NCBI GenBank assembly: GCA_934446465.1
Contig: CAKSEF010000025.1
Location: forward strand, 1 to 21,450
Reading direction: 5' to 3'
DNA: 21,450 nt
From: an uncultured Oscillospiraceae bacterium
Lineage (GTDB): Bacteria; Bacillota; Clostridia; Oscillospirales; JAAYXM01
The notes beneath the pieces were generated by a model, which had not been told where the DNA came from, did no database searches, and saw only the letters and a program-made list of their open reading frames with translations. The position numbers were made by a program, and so were the translations under genes. Of the stretch, positions 1 to 8,466 are shown piece by piece (positions within the stretch are counted from its first letter, which is position 1; each line of letters starts with the position of its first letter).

Positions 1-166
1 CTGTTCCTCCTTTTCCGCGAAAAGTCCCGTTTGCTTTGTCTATGCGCTTGTAAACGCGCGCATTACGACTCCGCGGCACTACCAACTTTTCGCGGGGACA
101 CGCGCCTGTCGGCGCGGAAAAGACCGATAATCATCGGAGCACCGAGAAAATCGGTTCTCATCACAT
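1..166 (-). promoter_or_regulatory. Structured 5' leader of a gene beginning just left of the window (candidate)
   Basis: No coding region is convincing here. Read on the minus strand, the last bases are a strong ribosome binding site (GGAGG at 10-6, five bases from the window edge), so a minus-strand gene should start within a few bases outside. The upstream RNA can form several stems: 155-141 (ACCGA/TCGGT), 137-124 (CCGAT/ATCGG), 116-101 (CGCGCC/GGCGCG), 63-58 with 47-42, and a long 11-bp pairing of 95-85 with 25-15. A competing 10-bp pairing joins 122-113 to 19-10 and would cover the edge of the ribosome binding site. I do not recognise a known riboswitch class. The stems are seen in the sequence; a regulatory role is inferred. 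No clear promoter is visible in this stretch. Confidence 0.4.
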
Positions 167-364
167 TCAATCGCCCGCGTACGGGATATTTATTGCGCCC
201 CCTTTCTCACGCATTCTTATGAGGAGCGTTGCGACCGTCCTGTACTCCCATTTTTTGTGAGTCAGTGCGTCGCATACGTCAAGCACCTTCATCGGATTGC
301 CCGAGTCCCACAAAACGTGCATCACCTCAAGCTACGCACTGCTCAATTCTTTTTCGTCTTTCAT
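167..364 (-). pseudogene. BlaI/MecI/CopY-family repressor, broken (premature stop and missing C-terminus)
   Basis: Translation from the ATG at 364 gives MKDEKELSSA, a TAG stop at 334-332, then LEVMHVLWDSGNPMKVLDV and later YRTVATLLIRMREKGGA. This is the winged-helix DNA-binding domain of penicillinase-type repressors: the usual LSxaElEVMkvLW start and the TTVaTLLnRLvEKG recognition region. The TAG replaces the conserved Glu/Gln before LEVM. Homology ends after about 60 codons and the frame closes at a TGA (169-167), so the dimerisation half is absent. No frame of the next 165 bases looks like that half. A good ribosome binding site (GGAGG, 376-372) lies seven bases before the ATG at 364; another ATG at 370 is too close to it. 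The promoter and two dyad operators upstream are intact, as expected for a former autorepressor. TAG ends other genes here, so it is probably not read through. Confidence 0.8.
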
Positions 365-385
365 TTTCATGCCTCCGATGTACAA

Positions 386-403
386 GTATTACATATGTAG
401 TAC
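386..403. promoter_or_regulatory. BlaI/MecI-type operator dyad 1
   Basis: GTATTACATATGTAGTAC is an almost perfect 18-base dyad with the TACAnnTGTA-like core used by the BlaI/MecI/CopY repressor family. It sits around the expected transcription start of the broken repressor gene. Its centre is 24 bases from that of dyad 2, so both face the same side of the helix to within about a quarter turn. Confidence 0.7.
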
Positions 404-409
404 GATAAT

Positions 410-427
410 GTATTACATCTGTAATAC
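410..427. promoter_or_regulatory. BlaI/MecI-type operator dyad 2
   Basis: GTATTACATCTGTAATAC has perfect seven-base arms around ATCT. It covers the -10 hexamer and part of the spacer of the minus-strand promoter, so binding would block RNA polymerase. Its half-site matches dyad 1. Confidence 0.75.
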
Positions 428-438
428 TGCATTGTCAA
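410..438 (-). promoter_or_regulatory. Promoter of the broken blaI-like gene
   Basis: On the minus strand TTGACA (438-433, a perfect -35) is followed by a 17-base spacer and TAATAC (415-410) as a weak -10. The spacer and -10 are overlaid by operator dyad 2. Transcription would begin near 403, inside dyad 1, about 40 bases before the ATG at 364. Confidence 0.6.
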
Positions 439-450
439 GAGGGATTTATA

Positions 451-484
451 AAAAAACGGACGAAAAATTTTTCGTCCGTTTTTT
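451..484. terminator. Bidirectional terminator after addA
   Basis: A perfect 34-base palindrome: A6-CGGACG-A5 mirrored by T5-CGTCCG-T6. It directly touches the TAG stop of addA (487-485). The U-run lies 3' of the hairpin on either strand, so it can act both ways; here it ends the addBA transcript. Confidence 0.85.
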
Positions 485-3400
485 CTATTCAACTTCAATA
501 TATTCGTTTCTGGCGGCGAGGAAGAGTATAAGCCTGTCGGCGCGCTTTCCGTAAATTTCAAACAGCGCACGCCGATATGTGCGAAGCTGGTAGGAGTATT
601 TTTCGAGCGTTTCGCCCTCGGGGCGTTTTCTGTCGCTTTTGAAATCAACGATTGTCAGTTTGCCGTCATTTTCAAAAAACATGTCTATAACACCCTGTAA
701 GAGCACCTCATCGCCCGCAAGAGACGGGGTTTCGGCAATCTCGTCTGCCGGAAGAAGCACGGAAAACTTAAACTCGCGCCTTAAATAATCGGCGGACTCT
801 GCACTTCTGCCGATTTCCGAGTTTACAAAATCACACAGCGCCTGCGGGTTCACCGCGTCCGCCTGTTCGCGCGTAAGATATTTCCCGCGTACAAGACGTT
901 CAAGCTCGCGCTCCGCACCGTACTTGGTTTTGCATTCGGAGAATACCGAAAACTGCATCGCCATATGCAGAGCTGTTCCGCGTTCCGAGGCTGTAAGTCC
1001 CTCCCTGAGGGGTCTGCGCGAAAGGCGCTTCCGTACTATCGCTTCCTCTGAGTGTGCAAGACCGGTTGCCGTAACCTTTGACGGAATGAGTGTAGATTCG
1101 ATATTTCCGTATTTAAACGACAAAAGATCCCGCACGCGCTCCGCATCGGGAATATCCGAGGCAGTTTTAGGCGCTGCTTTTTCGTTTTCTTCAGATTCAT
1201 GAGCTTCCGCAAGACCTGCAGCGACCGATTTCAGTCCGCCGAGACTTTCTCCGCTTTGCGGTATCATGTCGGCATACTCCGCAAGCGGTGCTCCCGACGA
1301 TGAAAAGAGGACGGGGATGAGAAACCAGAGGTCGGTGCCGTTCCTTCCGTCTATGCAGGCACGGCGTTCCTTCGGGTACGGATATTCGGAGAGAATCTTT
1401 TCGAGTGTCCTTGCCGTGTTTTTGCCCGCGCCGACGATAAACAGCTTATCCCTTGCACGGGTCAGCGCAACGTAGAGTATGCGCATTTCCTCGCTTCTCA
1501 TTTCGCGCAGTATTTCCCGGCTAATCGCATCTCTTGCGAGAGTGGAACAGAAATATGTGTTCTCCTCATTGTGGTATTTAAGCCCTATTCCGAGCTTCGG
1601 ATGAACAAGAACGTTTTTCTTGATATCGTCCATATTAAAATTGTGAAGCGCCTGCGCCGCAAAGACGACGGGGAACTCAAGACCCTTTGATTTGTGAATG
1701 GACATTATGGTAACGGCATCGTCGGAATATGACGACGGGGAAGGAATCTCTCCCCCGCGCTCAATTATGCCGAGAAGATGACCGAGAACGCGGTAAAGTC
1801 CGCGGTATCCGAGCTGTTCCGAAGATGATATAAACTTATAAAACGCTATCAGGTTATTTTGGCAGTCGCGTCCGTTTTGCAGGCTTCCGAATATGCCGAG
1901 CGCACCCGTGCGGTTGTATAACTCCCATACGAGCCTGTCCGCGGAAAGGGAACGCGCAAGTATCCGCATTTCCGAAAGGAAAGAGAGAAACTTTTTGCAT
2001 TTCTCCGCGGTTTTCCCCGAAAGCGTTGTCATTTTCTGCATGGCATATATAAATTCGCGGTTTCCGCCTCTGCGTATTTCGCATAAATCGTCCGAGTCAA
2101 AGCCGAAGAGCGGACTTGTAACGGCCGAGACCAGCGGGATATCGAGAGTCGGATTGTCTATCGCCTGAAGAAGGGAGATTATGTAGCTGACTTCGGGCCT
2201 GTCAAGCAGGTTTATTACGGCGGGAGAGGTGTGGGCGATTCCGCGAACGGAAAGCTCACGCTCATAGACCGCGGCGTAGCTCTTTGAGCGCAGCAGAATG
2301 GCAAAATCACCCTGACGCACGGCGCGTTTCGTCCCGTCTTTCTGCGTTATTTCAAAGCCGTCGGCTATAAGCGACGCAATTTTTTCGGCAATAAAGACGG
2401 CCTCGGCCTCGGGTTTTGAATATTCGCCCGCGTCAACGAGTATGAACTCCGCGGCATTTTCCTCCGTTTCCGCAGGCGCGTCGTCGCGCGCTATCAGATA
2501 TTCGTCCTCCGTATAATCGATTCCGCCGAGCTTCTCCGTCATAAGATACGAAAACAGCGCGTTTGAAGCATTAAGCACCTCGCGTCCCGAGCGGAAGTTC
2601 TTTGAGAGCGATATACGCCGGGGTTCGGAGCCGCGGGCTTTCTCATACGGCGCAAAGGTTTTGTATTTTTTCATGAAGATTGTCGGGTCGGCAAGCCGGA
2701 ATTTGTATATGGACTGCTTCACGTCTCCGACCATTATAATATTGTTCCCGTCTCTGGAAAGCGCACGGAAGATTACGTCCTGCACACAGTTGCTGTCCTG
2801 GAACTCATCCAGCAGAATCTCGCAGAAATTTTTTGACGCCTCGCGTGCCGTTTCGGTCGGAACAACCGTGTCCGTTTCTTCGTCATATGATTCTACGAGA
2901 ATATCAATCGCTTCATGCTCAAGGTCTGAATAGTCGAGAACCGAACGGCGGTGCTTTTCCGCAAGATAACGCTCCGAAAGCTCGTCTGCAAGAGCGCACA
3001 GCCCGCCGATTATCGGGGCAAGCGCGCACAGCTCGGCGATAAGCTCGTCCGACGGCGCGGTTATGACCTTTTCGCCGAGCGAGGAAATGCTTGACTTAAC
3101 TCTGTCGCGGACGGTCTTTACGCGTTTTGCGCCGTCTTTGTCGGTGATTTTGCGCGAGGACGGAATCGTTGCAAACTTAAACTCCGAAAGCGTGCTGTAC
3201 ATTCCGTCCCAAGTGGGGTCGATTAGATTTTCGAGATTATGGATTTCCTCCGCCAAAAAATCGGCGTACGTGTCATTAAGCTCGGGATTGCCCGCAATTC
3301 CTGCGAGAACCTCTTCCTCTGCCGAAATGCAGTTTCTTACAGTTTCGTGCGCTTCTTCAAGAAGAAGCTTTCCCCAAACGACATCTTCTGCATCGCCGTC

Positions 3401-4006
3401 GTCCGCAAAGCGGTATGTGTCCGCAATGCGTCTGAGCCAGCGCGAGGGATAAGGATGTGAACGGCTTTTGTCGAAAAGCTCGAGAACCGCGTTGAAAAAC
3501 GGACGGTCGCTTTTTGAGGACGACATAAACTCCGCAAGCTCAAGAAATTCGCGGTCGCCCTTTTCGTATTTTTCCGTCATCATTTCGGAAAGCGTTTCAC
3601 TTGCGATGATGCTTGCTTCCGATTCGTCAAGAACGCGGAAACCGCCCGCAAGACTCGGATTGTTCCCGTAGTTTTTTATAAGGCGCGAGCAGAATGAGTG
3701 GACGGTTGATATGTTAGCGCTTTCAATAAGCGCGAGCTGACGGCGTATGTGTCGGTCGTTCACTTTCTGCGATGCGCGCTCATAGAGCGCATCGCAGATT
3801 TTGCGTTTCAGCTCGCCTGCCGCCGCCTTCGTGTAGGTGATTATGAGAAAGTCCGTTATATCACGGCCCTCTTCCGCAATTTCGCGCATGAGCCTTTCTA
3901 CAAGAACGGCCGTTTTCCCCGAGCCCGCGGCGGCGGAAACGAGCACCGAGCTGCCGCGCGTTTCGATTGCGCGGAGCTGGTCGCGCGTCCATGAAACGTT
4001 ACTCAT
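485..4006 (-). CDS. addA: AddA: ATP-dependent helicase/nuclease subunit A
   Basis: AddA is the UvrD-like 3'-5' helicase and nuclease subunit of AddAB, which resects double-strand breaks for RecA-dependent repair (the Gram-positive counterpart of RecBCD). Seen here: Walker A AAAGSGKT (about 25-32), motif II DEFQD (400-404), motif III GDVKQSIYKFR (about 427), motif IV KNFRSG, motif V SIHKSKGLEFP, motif VI YVALTRARDKLF, and the C-terminal RecB-type nuclease with QGVID (about 1104) and IVDFKSDR (1119-1126, Asp1121 and Lys1123). The length, 1173 residues, is typical. I chose the ATG at 4006 because GGAGGTGAG lies at the right distance. A GTG at 4015 would sit inside that ribosome binding site. The start overlaps the end of addB by eight bases, which implies translational coupling. 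Nothing looks broken. Confidence 0.97.
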   Translation of the reverse strand: MSNVSWTRDQLRAIETRGSSVLVSAAAGSGKTAVLVERLMREIAEEGRDITDFLIITYTKAAAGELKRKICDALYERASQKVNDRHIRRQLALIESANISTVHSFCSRLIKNYGNNPSLAGGFRVLDESEASIIASETLSEMMTEKYEKGDREFLELAEFMSSSKSDRPFFNAVLELFDKSRSHPYPSRWLRRIADTYRFADDGDAEDVVWGKLLLEEAHETVRNCISAEEEVLAGIAGNPELNDTYADFLAEEIHNLENLIDPTWDGMYSTLSEFKFATIPSSRKITDKDGAKRVKTVRDRVKSSISSLGEKVITAPSDELIAELCALAPIIGGLCALADELSERYLAEKHRRSVLDYSDLEHEAIDILVESYDEETDTVVPTETAREASKNFCEILLDEFQDSNCVQDVIFRALSRDGNNIIMVGDVKQSIYKFRLADPTIFMKKYKTFAPYEKARGSEPRRISLSKNFRSGREVLNASNALFSYLMTEKLGGIDYTEDEYLIARDDAPAETEENAAEFILVDAGEYSKPEAEAVFIAEKIASLIADGFEITQKDGTKRAVRQGDFAILLRSKSYAAVYERELSVRGIAHTSPAVINLLDRPEVSYIISLLQAIDNPTLDIPLVSAVTSPLFGFDSDDLCEIRRGGNREFIYAMQKMTTLSGKTAEKCKKFLSFLSEMRILARSLSADRLVWELYNRTGALGIFGSLQNGRDCQNNLIAFYKFISSSEQLGYRGLYRVLGHLLGIIERGGEIPSPSSYSDDAVTIMSIHKSKGLEFPVVFAAQALHNFNMDDIKKNVLVHPKLGIGLKYHNEENTYFCSTLARDAISREILREMRSEEMRILYVALTRARDKLFIVGAGKNTARTLEKILSEYPYPKERRACIDGRNGTDLWFLIPVLFSSSGAPLAEYADMIPQSGESLGGLKSVAAGLAEAHESEENEKAAPKTASDIPDAERVRDLLSFKYGNIESTLIPSKVTATGLAHSEEAIVRKRLSRRPLREGLTASERGTALHMAMQFSVFSECKTKYGAERELERLVRGKYLTREQADAVNPQALCDFVNSEIGRSAESADYLRREFKFSVLLPADEIAETPSLAGDEVLLQGVIDMFFENDGKLTIVDFKSDRKRPEGETLEKYSYQLRTYRRALFEIYGKRADRLILFLAARNEYIEVE

Positions 4007-7000
4007 TTTCCTCACCTCCGCAGTTCTTTGTAATATCGCCCGATTTTACATCGATAAGCGGGCGGAACGAATCGTTTCCGTGAATGCAGTCAAACGCGCA
4101 CACGGTGCGGTACGGGCACCAGTCGCAGGATGTGCGCTGTGATTGGACATAGGGATTCGGCGCAATATTCCCGCACGAGAGCTCGTCCCCGATTTTTCTT
4201 AAAATTCCGAAAAGGCGTTCCTTCACCGCCCTAAACTGCGCGGGATAAAGCACGGAGGATTTATCGGATATACATCTTGCGTTTCCGTCATCGGATGACT
4301 TGTTTGCCGTGTAGGATACAGGCAGGTATTCCTTGACATCGCCCTCTTCCATGGCGTCTATTATATCGGCATCGCCGAGTATAACGCCCTCGCGGGTGTG
4401 CTTTCTCTGTCCGTTTCTTACGGGGGACGCATCGGGTGCGGTCGGGATATAGATTACGCCCGCGCCGAACGGTTCTTCCCCGTACCGCGAAAAGCCCATA
4501 TCCTCGAGCGCAAACATATAAAGAAGCATCTGCATACCTACGCCGTTTACCGCCTCGTCAAGCGAAAATTCCTTCTTACCCGACTTATAATCGACAACGC
4601 GGAAATAAATTCTGCCGTTTCGGCGGAGACAGTCAACGCGGTCAATCGCACCTCTGAACACTATTGAGCATTTATCGCCCTCAATTATGATTGGGGGAAG
4701 GTCTCCGTCTTCTGAAAATTTCAGCTCGAACTCAGTCGGAACGAACTTTCCCTTTGAAAGCTCACGGCATATATCACGAACGGCGGAAACAACCGCGCGT
4801 TTTAAGCGCGAGAGCAAAAATTCGGTATGCGAATCGAGTCCGCCCGATTTTTTCGATATGAGGGCAATGTACTCGGCGCACAGCGATTCGGAAAGCGCGC
4901 GCGCCCGTCCCTCGGAAAAATCGTTCTCGGCCGTCATCACCTTCACGGCGTGCTCAATCACGTAGTGCATCATGTTTCCGATTAAAATCGGGGTAACCTC
5001 GGCGCGTTCGCGGGGCTTTATTTTCAGACCGTACTTCATGAAATACGCAAATCGGCAAGAAGAAAACGCGTCTGCGCGTGAAGCGCTCATTGAAATTCTC
5101 TTTCCGAAAACGCCCTCTATGTTCCCGCGGTCTGTTATAGGCTCGCGCACACTCCTGCGCGTTTTTAAAATTTCATGTTCGGGGAAAAGCTCCTCGGAGA
5201 ATCCGCGGGCGATGCTCTCGTCAAGACACGGCCGAAGCGCGCGGAGTCTTGCTTCGGACAGCGGGTAATGCTCCGAGTGCGACGGGAAAAGCTTCCTTAT
5301 GTGCGAAACCGTGTGAGATTCCGCAATCTCCTCGCCGTTTAAGCCGGACGACGGAGAACTTATGTATAAATCGTCCTCCGCACCGTTTATAACGCTGTGT
5401 ATCACGCGGTAGGATTCAAACATACGGGAATCCGAATCGGGAGAAAGCTCTATGCCGAGGTCGGAAAGCTCGCGCCTGTCCGAGTCTGACAGCAGCCCTG
5501 TGCCGGAGTCTGAAGCGGGGAAAAGCCCCTCCTCAGCACCGAGTATCATCATATGCCTGTTTCTCTCGCCGTCGGCGCGGTCAAGTCCGAAAACCGATAT
5601 GCAGTCGAGAGATGCGGGGATTGTGTCGAGCGCATACTGCGAAACGACAAGCTTAAACAAGACGAGAAGCTCATCGCATGAAACGCGGGTCTCGCCCAGA
5701 GCAATGCCGATTGCGGATACGGCATCGGTCAGTATTTCATAGAGCAGTCTGTACTCCTGTGCCTCGCGCAGTCTCCCGTTTTGCTCGGCAAGATAGGCAT
5801 ATGCGTCAAATCGGCGTGAAAGGTGGATTTCGTCCGTGAAATCGAGTATGGCCTCGGCGCATTTTATTGCCGTTTTTCCCGTGCGGAGTCTGTCGGACAG
5901 GGTTTTAAGCGGTTTGTATATCTTCTCCCGCGCGCGGTTGATAATTCTGAGAAGCCCGCGCGATTCGTCAGTCTCCTCCGCCGTGAGTCCGAGCGGGTTA
6001 CGCGTAAAGTCCGAGGCAAACTCGCGTCCGCGGGGGGAGTGCGTAAACAGATAATTTTCAAAAACGGCGAGCGTTTTGGAGCAGATACCCGAAAACCCGC
6101 TTTTAATATAGTCGGTAACGGAGGCGGTTCTGAAATCGCGTATAACGCAGTCGAGCGCCGATGTGATAAGCGTAACGGCGGGCTTTTCCGTTATCGGTGT
6201 CTTTTCGCTTATATACACGGGTATGCCGTATCGCATAAATACCTGTTCCACAACAGGGAGATACGTCCCCTCGTCCGATACGGCAACGGTGAAATCGCGC
6301 AGGCGCGCGCCGTCATCTCTCAGACGGTCAATTATATATGCCGCCGCAAGCTCACATTCGGCGAAGACGTCCTCCGCCCGTACAATCGTAATCGGTGTTT
6401 CGCCGTCAAATACCTCCCGCGAATCTGAAAAAAGTGAGGTTTCAAGCACGGAGAGCGCGGAGGGGCAGTCTTTTTCAAGATATATTTTTTCAATCCCGAT
6501 TCCGTGTTTTTCTGCGTGCGCGGATATTTTCGCCATTGTATCAAGCGTCTTGTCAAATATTCCGTTTTCATCGCCTTTTCGGCAGTTTTCCGGCAATGTC
6601 AGCGTTACATATACATCGTCCGCATATACGGCGGCGTTTTCTATTATGTCAAACTCCGCAGAGGTAAAGCCTGTGAACGAGTCGAGATATACGGTCTTCC
6701 CGCGGAAGAAATTATGTTCGGAGAGAAGCTCGGCGAGACGTGATATTTCATCGTATGCGTCAAGAGAATCATCGCCGAGGGCTCCGTCATACGCGGAATA
6801 TATGAGCGATAGGTCAAAAATTTTATCACGGAGCGCGCCGGACAGCGATTTTGAGACCGAAGCGAGCTGTTCCGCGGATACGCCGTAGGATTTGAACTCG
6901 TCTATCGCGGTGAGTATATTTTCAAGCGACTCGGGGCGGGAAGCGAGCGGACGCAGAGTTTTCAGCGCCTTTGAAACGCCTTTTACCGCAGAATGCAGGA

Positions 7001-7265
7001 GCAGAATACGCTCACCGCCTCCGACAGAAGCCGATGCAAGACCTCCGACCTCGCTTTTTACGCGCGCGGCAAGACGGCGGAAGCTCGTAACCTCGCAGAA
7101 TGACGAGAGGGAGTTGCCGCAGACACGGCAGAGCAAACGCTCGGAGATATGCGAGCGTGTTTCGGGAACAAGGAGTAACGTGCCCTGCTTTCCCGCGCGG
7201 GAAATGCTATTGGCAATATATTCCGTTTTTCCGCAGCCCTTGCGGCCGCATATAAGATGAAGCAT
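3999..7265 (-). CDS. addB: AddB: ATP-dependent helicase/nuclease subunit B
   Basis: AddB is the second subunit of AddAB and carries an inactivated helicase fold plus a nuclease. Seen here: Walker A GRKGCGKT (7-14), LLVPETRSH (about 31-39), and a C-terminal nuclease with GNMMHYVIEH (763-772), GAIDRVD (872-878) and VVDYKSGK (890-897). Four cysteines match the family's iron-sulfur staple: Cys737, then CDWCPYRTVC (Cys1047, Cys1050, Cys1056). The intact Walker A and the iron-sulfur cysteines favour AddB over RexB. The length is 1088 residues. The ATG at 7265 follows AAAAGGAG at good spacing. This is the first gene of the addBA operon and overlaps addA by eight bases. Its promoter is back to back with that of the divergent yigZ-type gene. 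Confidence 0.96.
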   Translation of the reverse strand: MLHLICGRKGCGKTEYIANSISRAGKQGTLLLVPETRSHISERLLCRVCGNSLSSFCEVTSFRRLAARVKSEVGGLASASVGGGERILLLHSAVKGVSKALKTLRPLASRPESLENILTAIDEFKSYGVSAEQLASVSKSLSGALRDKIFDLSLIYSAYDGALGDDSLDAYDEISRLAELLSEHNFFRGKTVYLDSFTGFTSAEFDIIENAAVYADDVYVTLTLPENCRKGDENGIFDKTLDTMAKISAHAEKHGIGIEKIYLEKDCPSALSVLETSLFSDSREVFDGETPITIVRAEDVFAECELAAAYIIDRLRDDGARLRDFTVAVSDEGTYLPVVEQVFMRYGIPVYISEKTPITEKPAVTLITSALDCVIRDFRTASVTDYIKSGFSGICSKTLAVFENYLFTHSPRGREFASDFTRNPLGLTAEETDESRGLLRIINRAREKIYKPLKTLSDRLRTGKTAIKCAEAILDFTDEIHLSRRFDAYAYLAEQNGRLREAQEYRLLYEILTDAVSAIGIALGETRVSCDELLVLFKLVVSQYALDTIPASLDCISVFGLDRADGERNRHMMILGAEEGLFPASDSGTGLLSDSDRRELSDLGIELSPDSDSRMFESYRVIHSVINGAEDDLYISSPSSGLNGEEIAESHTVSHIRKLFPSHSEHYPLSEARLRALRPCLDESIARGFSEELFPEHEILKTRRSVREPITDRGNIEGVFGKRISMSASRADAFSSCRFAYFMKYGLKIKPRERAEVTPILIGNMMHYVIEHAVKVMTAENDFSEGRARALSESLCAEYIALISKKSGGLDSHTEFLLSRLKRAVVSAVRDICRELSKGKFVPTEFELKFSEDGDLPPIIIEGDKCSIVFRGAIDRVDCLRRNGRIYFRVVDYKSGKKEFSLDEAVNGVGMQMLLYMFALEDMGFSRYGEEPFGAGVIYIPTAPDASPVRNGQRKHTREGVILGDADIIDAMEEGDVKEYLPVSYTANKSSDDGNARCISDKSSVLYPAQFRAVKERLFGILRKIGDELSCGNIAPNPYVQSQRTSCDWCPYRTVCAFDCIHGNDSFRPLIDVKSGDITKNCGGEENE

Positions 7266-7301
7266 TGGCGTCTCCTTTTACAGCATCAAAGAATTTATTT
7301 T

Positions 7302-7330
7302 AGTATAACATAACAGAACTCTTTCGGCAA
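7302..7330 (-). promoter_or_regulatory. addBA promoter
   Basis: On the minus strand TTGCCG (7330-7325), a 17-base spacer, then TATACT (7307-7302) preceded by TGT, giving an extended -10. The leader to the addB ATG is about 30 bases. Only seven bases separate its -35 from the -35 of the opposing promoter. Confidence 0.6.
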
Positions 7331-7337
7331 ATAGTTG

Positions 7338-7366
7338 TTGCCTTGCACGGCAATTTAATGTATACT
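7338..7366 (+). promoter_or_regulatory. Promoter of the yigZ-type gene and lipoprotein gene
   Basis: TTGCCT (7338-7343), 17-base spacer, TATACT (7361-7366). A GGAGG ribosome binding site follows at 7379-7383, nine bases before the ATG. Confidence 0.55.
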
Positions 7367-7392
7367 GAAAATATGTTTGGAGGATAGGTCAG

Positions 7393-8019
7393 ATGAACGA
7401 GAGCTTCAACGTCCCCGCTCACGAGGGGATTTATGAATTTACCGAAAAACGATCGCGGTTTATCGGTTATGTTCGGCATACGGACACCGAGGAAAAAGCG
7501 CTTGCCTTTATCGCGGAGCAGAATGAGAAGCACAAGGCGGCGGGGCACAATGTTTACGCTTACAGCATAAGAAACAACAATATAATGCGCTATACCGACA
7601 ACGGCGAACCTCAGGGAACCGCGGGGCTTCCCGTGCTCGATGTTTTCCGCCATGCGGAGGTATTCGACTTCTGCTGTGTAGTAACGCGCTATTTCGGCGG
7701 GATACTCCTCGGAACGGGCGGACTCGTCCGCGCGTATTCGCACGCGGCAAAGTCCGCGCTCGAAAACGCGGGAATAGCGGTTATGCGAATGTGGACGGAG
7801 GGAAGCGTTTTCGTGCCGTACAATATGTTTGAATCGGTAAACAGAATGATGTCCTCGCTCGGCGCGCGGGTGCAAAATACCGACTACGGCGCAGACGTTG
7901 CCATCTCATTTATAATCCCGAGTGAGGATTTTGATAAAATGTCCGCAAAGATTTTCGATGCAACGGCGGGAAAAATTTCACCCGTTCGAGGCGAGGAAAA
8001 ATTCATGGCGGCGGAATAA
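7393..8019 (+). CDS. yigZ: YigZ/IMPACT (UPF0029) family protein
   Basis: The 208-residue product has the family hallmarks: KRSRFIGYV (about 19-27), the GHNVYAYSI region (51-59), TDNGEPQGTAGLPVL (68-82) and VVTRYFGGILLGTGGLVRAY (96-115). The C-terminal part (about 135-195) fits the DUF1949 domain found in bacterial members (E. coli YigZ, B. subtilis YvyE). The family is related to the eukaryotic translation regulator IMPACT and has an RNA/ribosome-type fold. The exact bacterial role is not settled, so function here is only family-level. GGAGG lies nine bases before the ATG. The lipoprotein gene begins 12 bases after the stop, so the two are probably cotranscribed. Confidence 0.92.
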   Translation: MNESFNVPAHEGIYEFTEKRSRFIGYVRHTDTEEKALAFIAEQNEKHKAAGHNVYAYSIRNNNIMRYTDNGEPQGTAGLPVLDVFRHAEVFDFCCVVTRYFGGILLGTGGLVRAYSHAAKSALENAGIAVMRMWTEGSVFVPYNMFESVNRMMSSLGARVQNTDYGADVAISFIIPSEDFDKMSAKIFDATAGKISPVRGEEKFMAAE

Positions 8020-8031
8020 GGAGAGAAAAGT

Positions 8032-8430
8032 ATGAAAAAAGCGGTATTGTTATTTATTGCGGCAGGGCTTGTGTTTTCGCTTGCTTCGTGCAGGCCGTCG
8101 GACAAGAAAGAGTTTGAAAAGCTGAAAGAGTCGGTCGCAGACGCGGGGTATGACGTCTCGGATGTGTATGTGGATTCGGGCTTTGAGGGCGTTGTGTCAT
8201 CATTCTCGGTGAGAATAAATTTCGACGGAAATACGTTTGCGGAAATTCCGATAGTGCTGTGCGAGAGCGAGGACGCGGTGAAAAAGAACTCCGAGCTCTT
8301 CGGGGCGGACAGCATAAAGCTTGTGATTGCAAAGGGAAAGATTTTTTCCTATCCCGGGCGCGATTATCCCGAAAAAGTGCTTGATACCGTCCGCGCGATA
8401 GTAAACGGTACGGAAATTCCGAAAAAATAA
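8032..8430 (+). CDS. Small predicted lipoprotein
   Basis: A 132-residue protein with a lipoprotein signal: MKK, a hydrophobic stretch (4-16) and lipobox LASC (17-20), so Cys20 should be lipidated and the protein anchored outside the membrane. The mature part is charged and mixed alpha/beta-like, with DSGFEGVVSSFSVRINFDG in the middle. I recognise no domain. The ribosome binding site AAGGAG overlaps the stop of the preceding gene. A terminator follows directly. It is probably cotranscribed with the yigZ-type gene, but the functions need not be linked. Confidence 0.85.
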   Translation: MKKAVLLFIAAGLVFSLASCRPSDKKEFEKLKESVADAGYDVSDVYVDSGFEGVVSSFSVRINFDGNTFAEIPIVLCESEDAVKKNSELFGADSIKLVIAKGKIFSYPGRDYPEKVLDTVRAIVNGTEIPKK

Positions 8431-8458
8431 AAACAGGAGCGGTTAACCGCTCCTGTTT
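8431..8458. terminator. Bidirectional terminator between the lipoprotein gene and glyS
   Basis: A 28-base perfect palindrome (AAACAGGAGCGGTT and its mirror) flanked by A-runs on the left and T-runs on the right. Both convergent transcripts therefore end in a GC-rich hairpin plus a U-run. Confidence 0.85.
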
Positions 8459-8466
8459 TTTCTTGA

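Noticed and set aside
332..334. TAG read as an amino acid, making the blaI-like gene functional
   Set aside because: TAG is the normal stop of addA and of the deacetylase gene, and the C-terminal half is missing in any case.
5823..6888. Open frames of about 201 and 241 codons on the plus strand inside addB
   Set aside because: They are antisense shadows of a well-supported gene, have no ribosome binding site and resemble no protein.
7300..7875. A 191-codon minus-strand frame over the yigZ-type gene
   Set aside because: It opposes a clear family member, and its end overlaps the divergent promoters.
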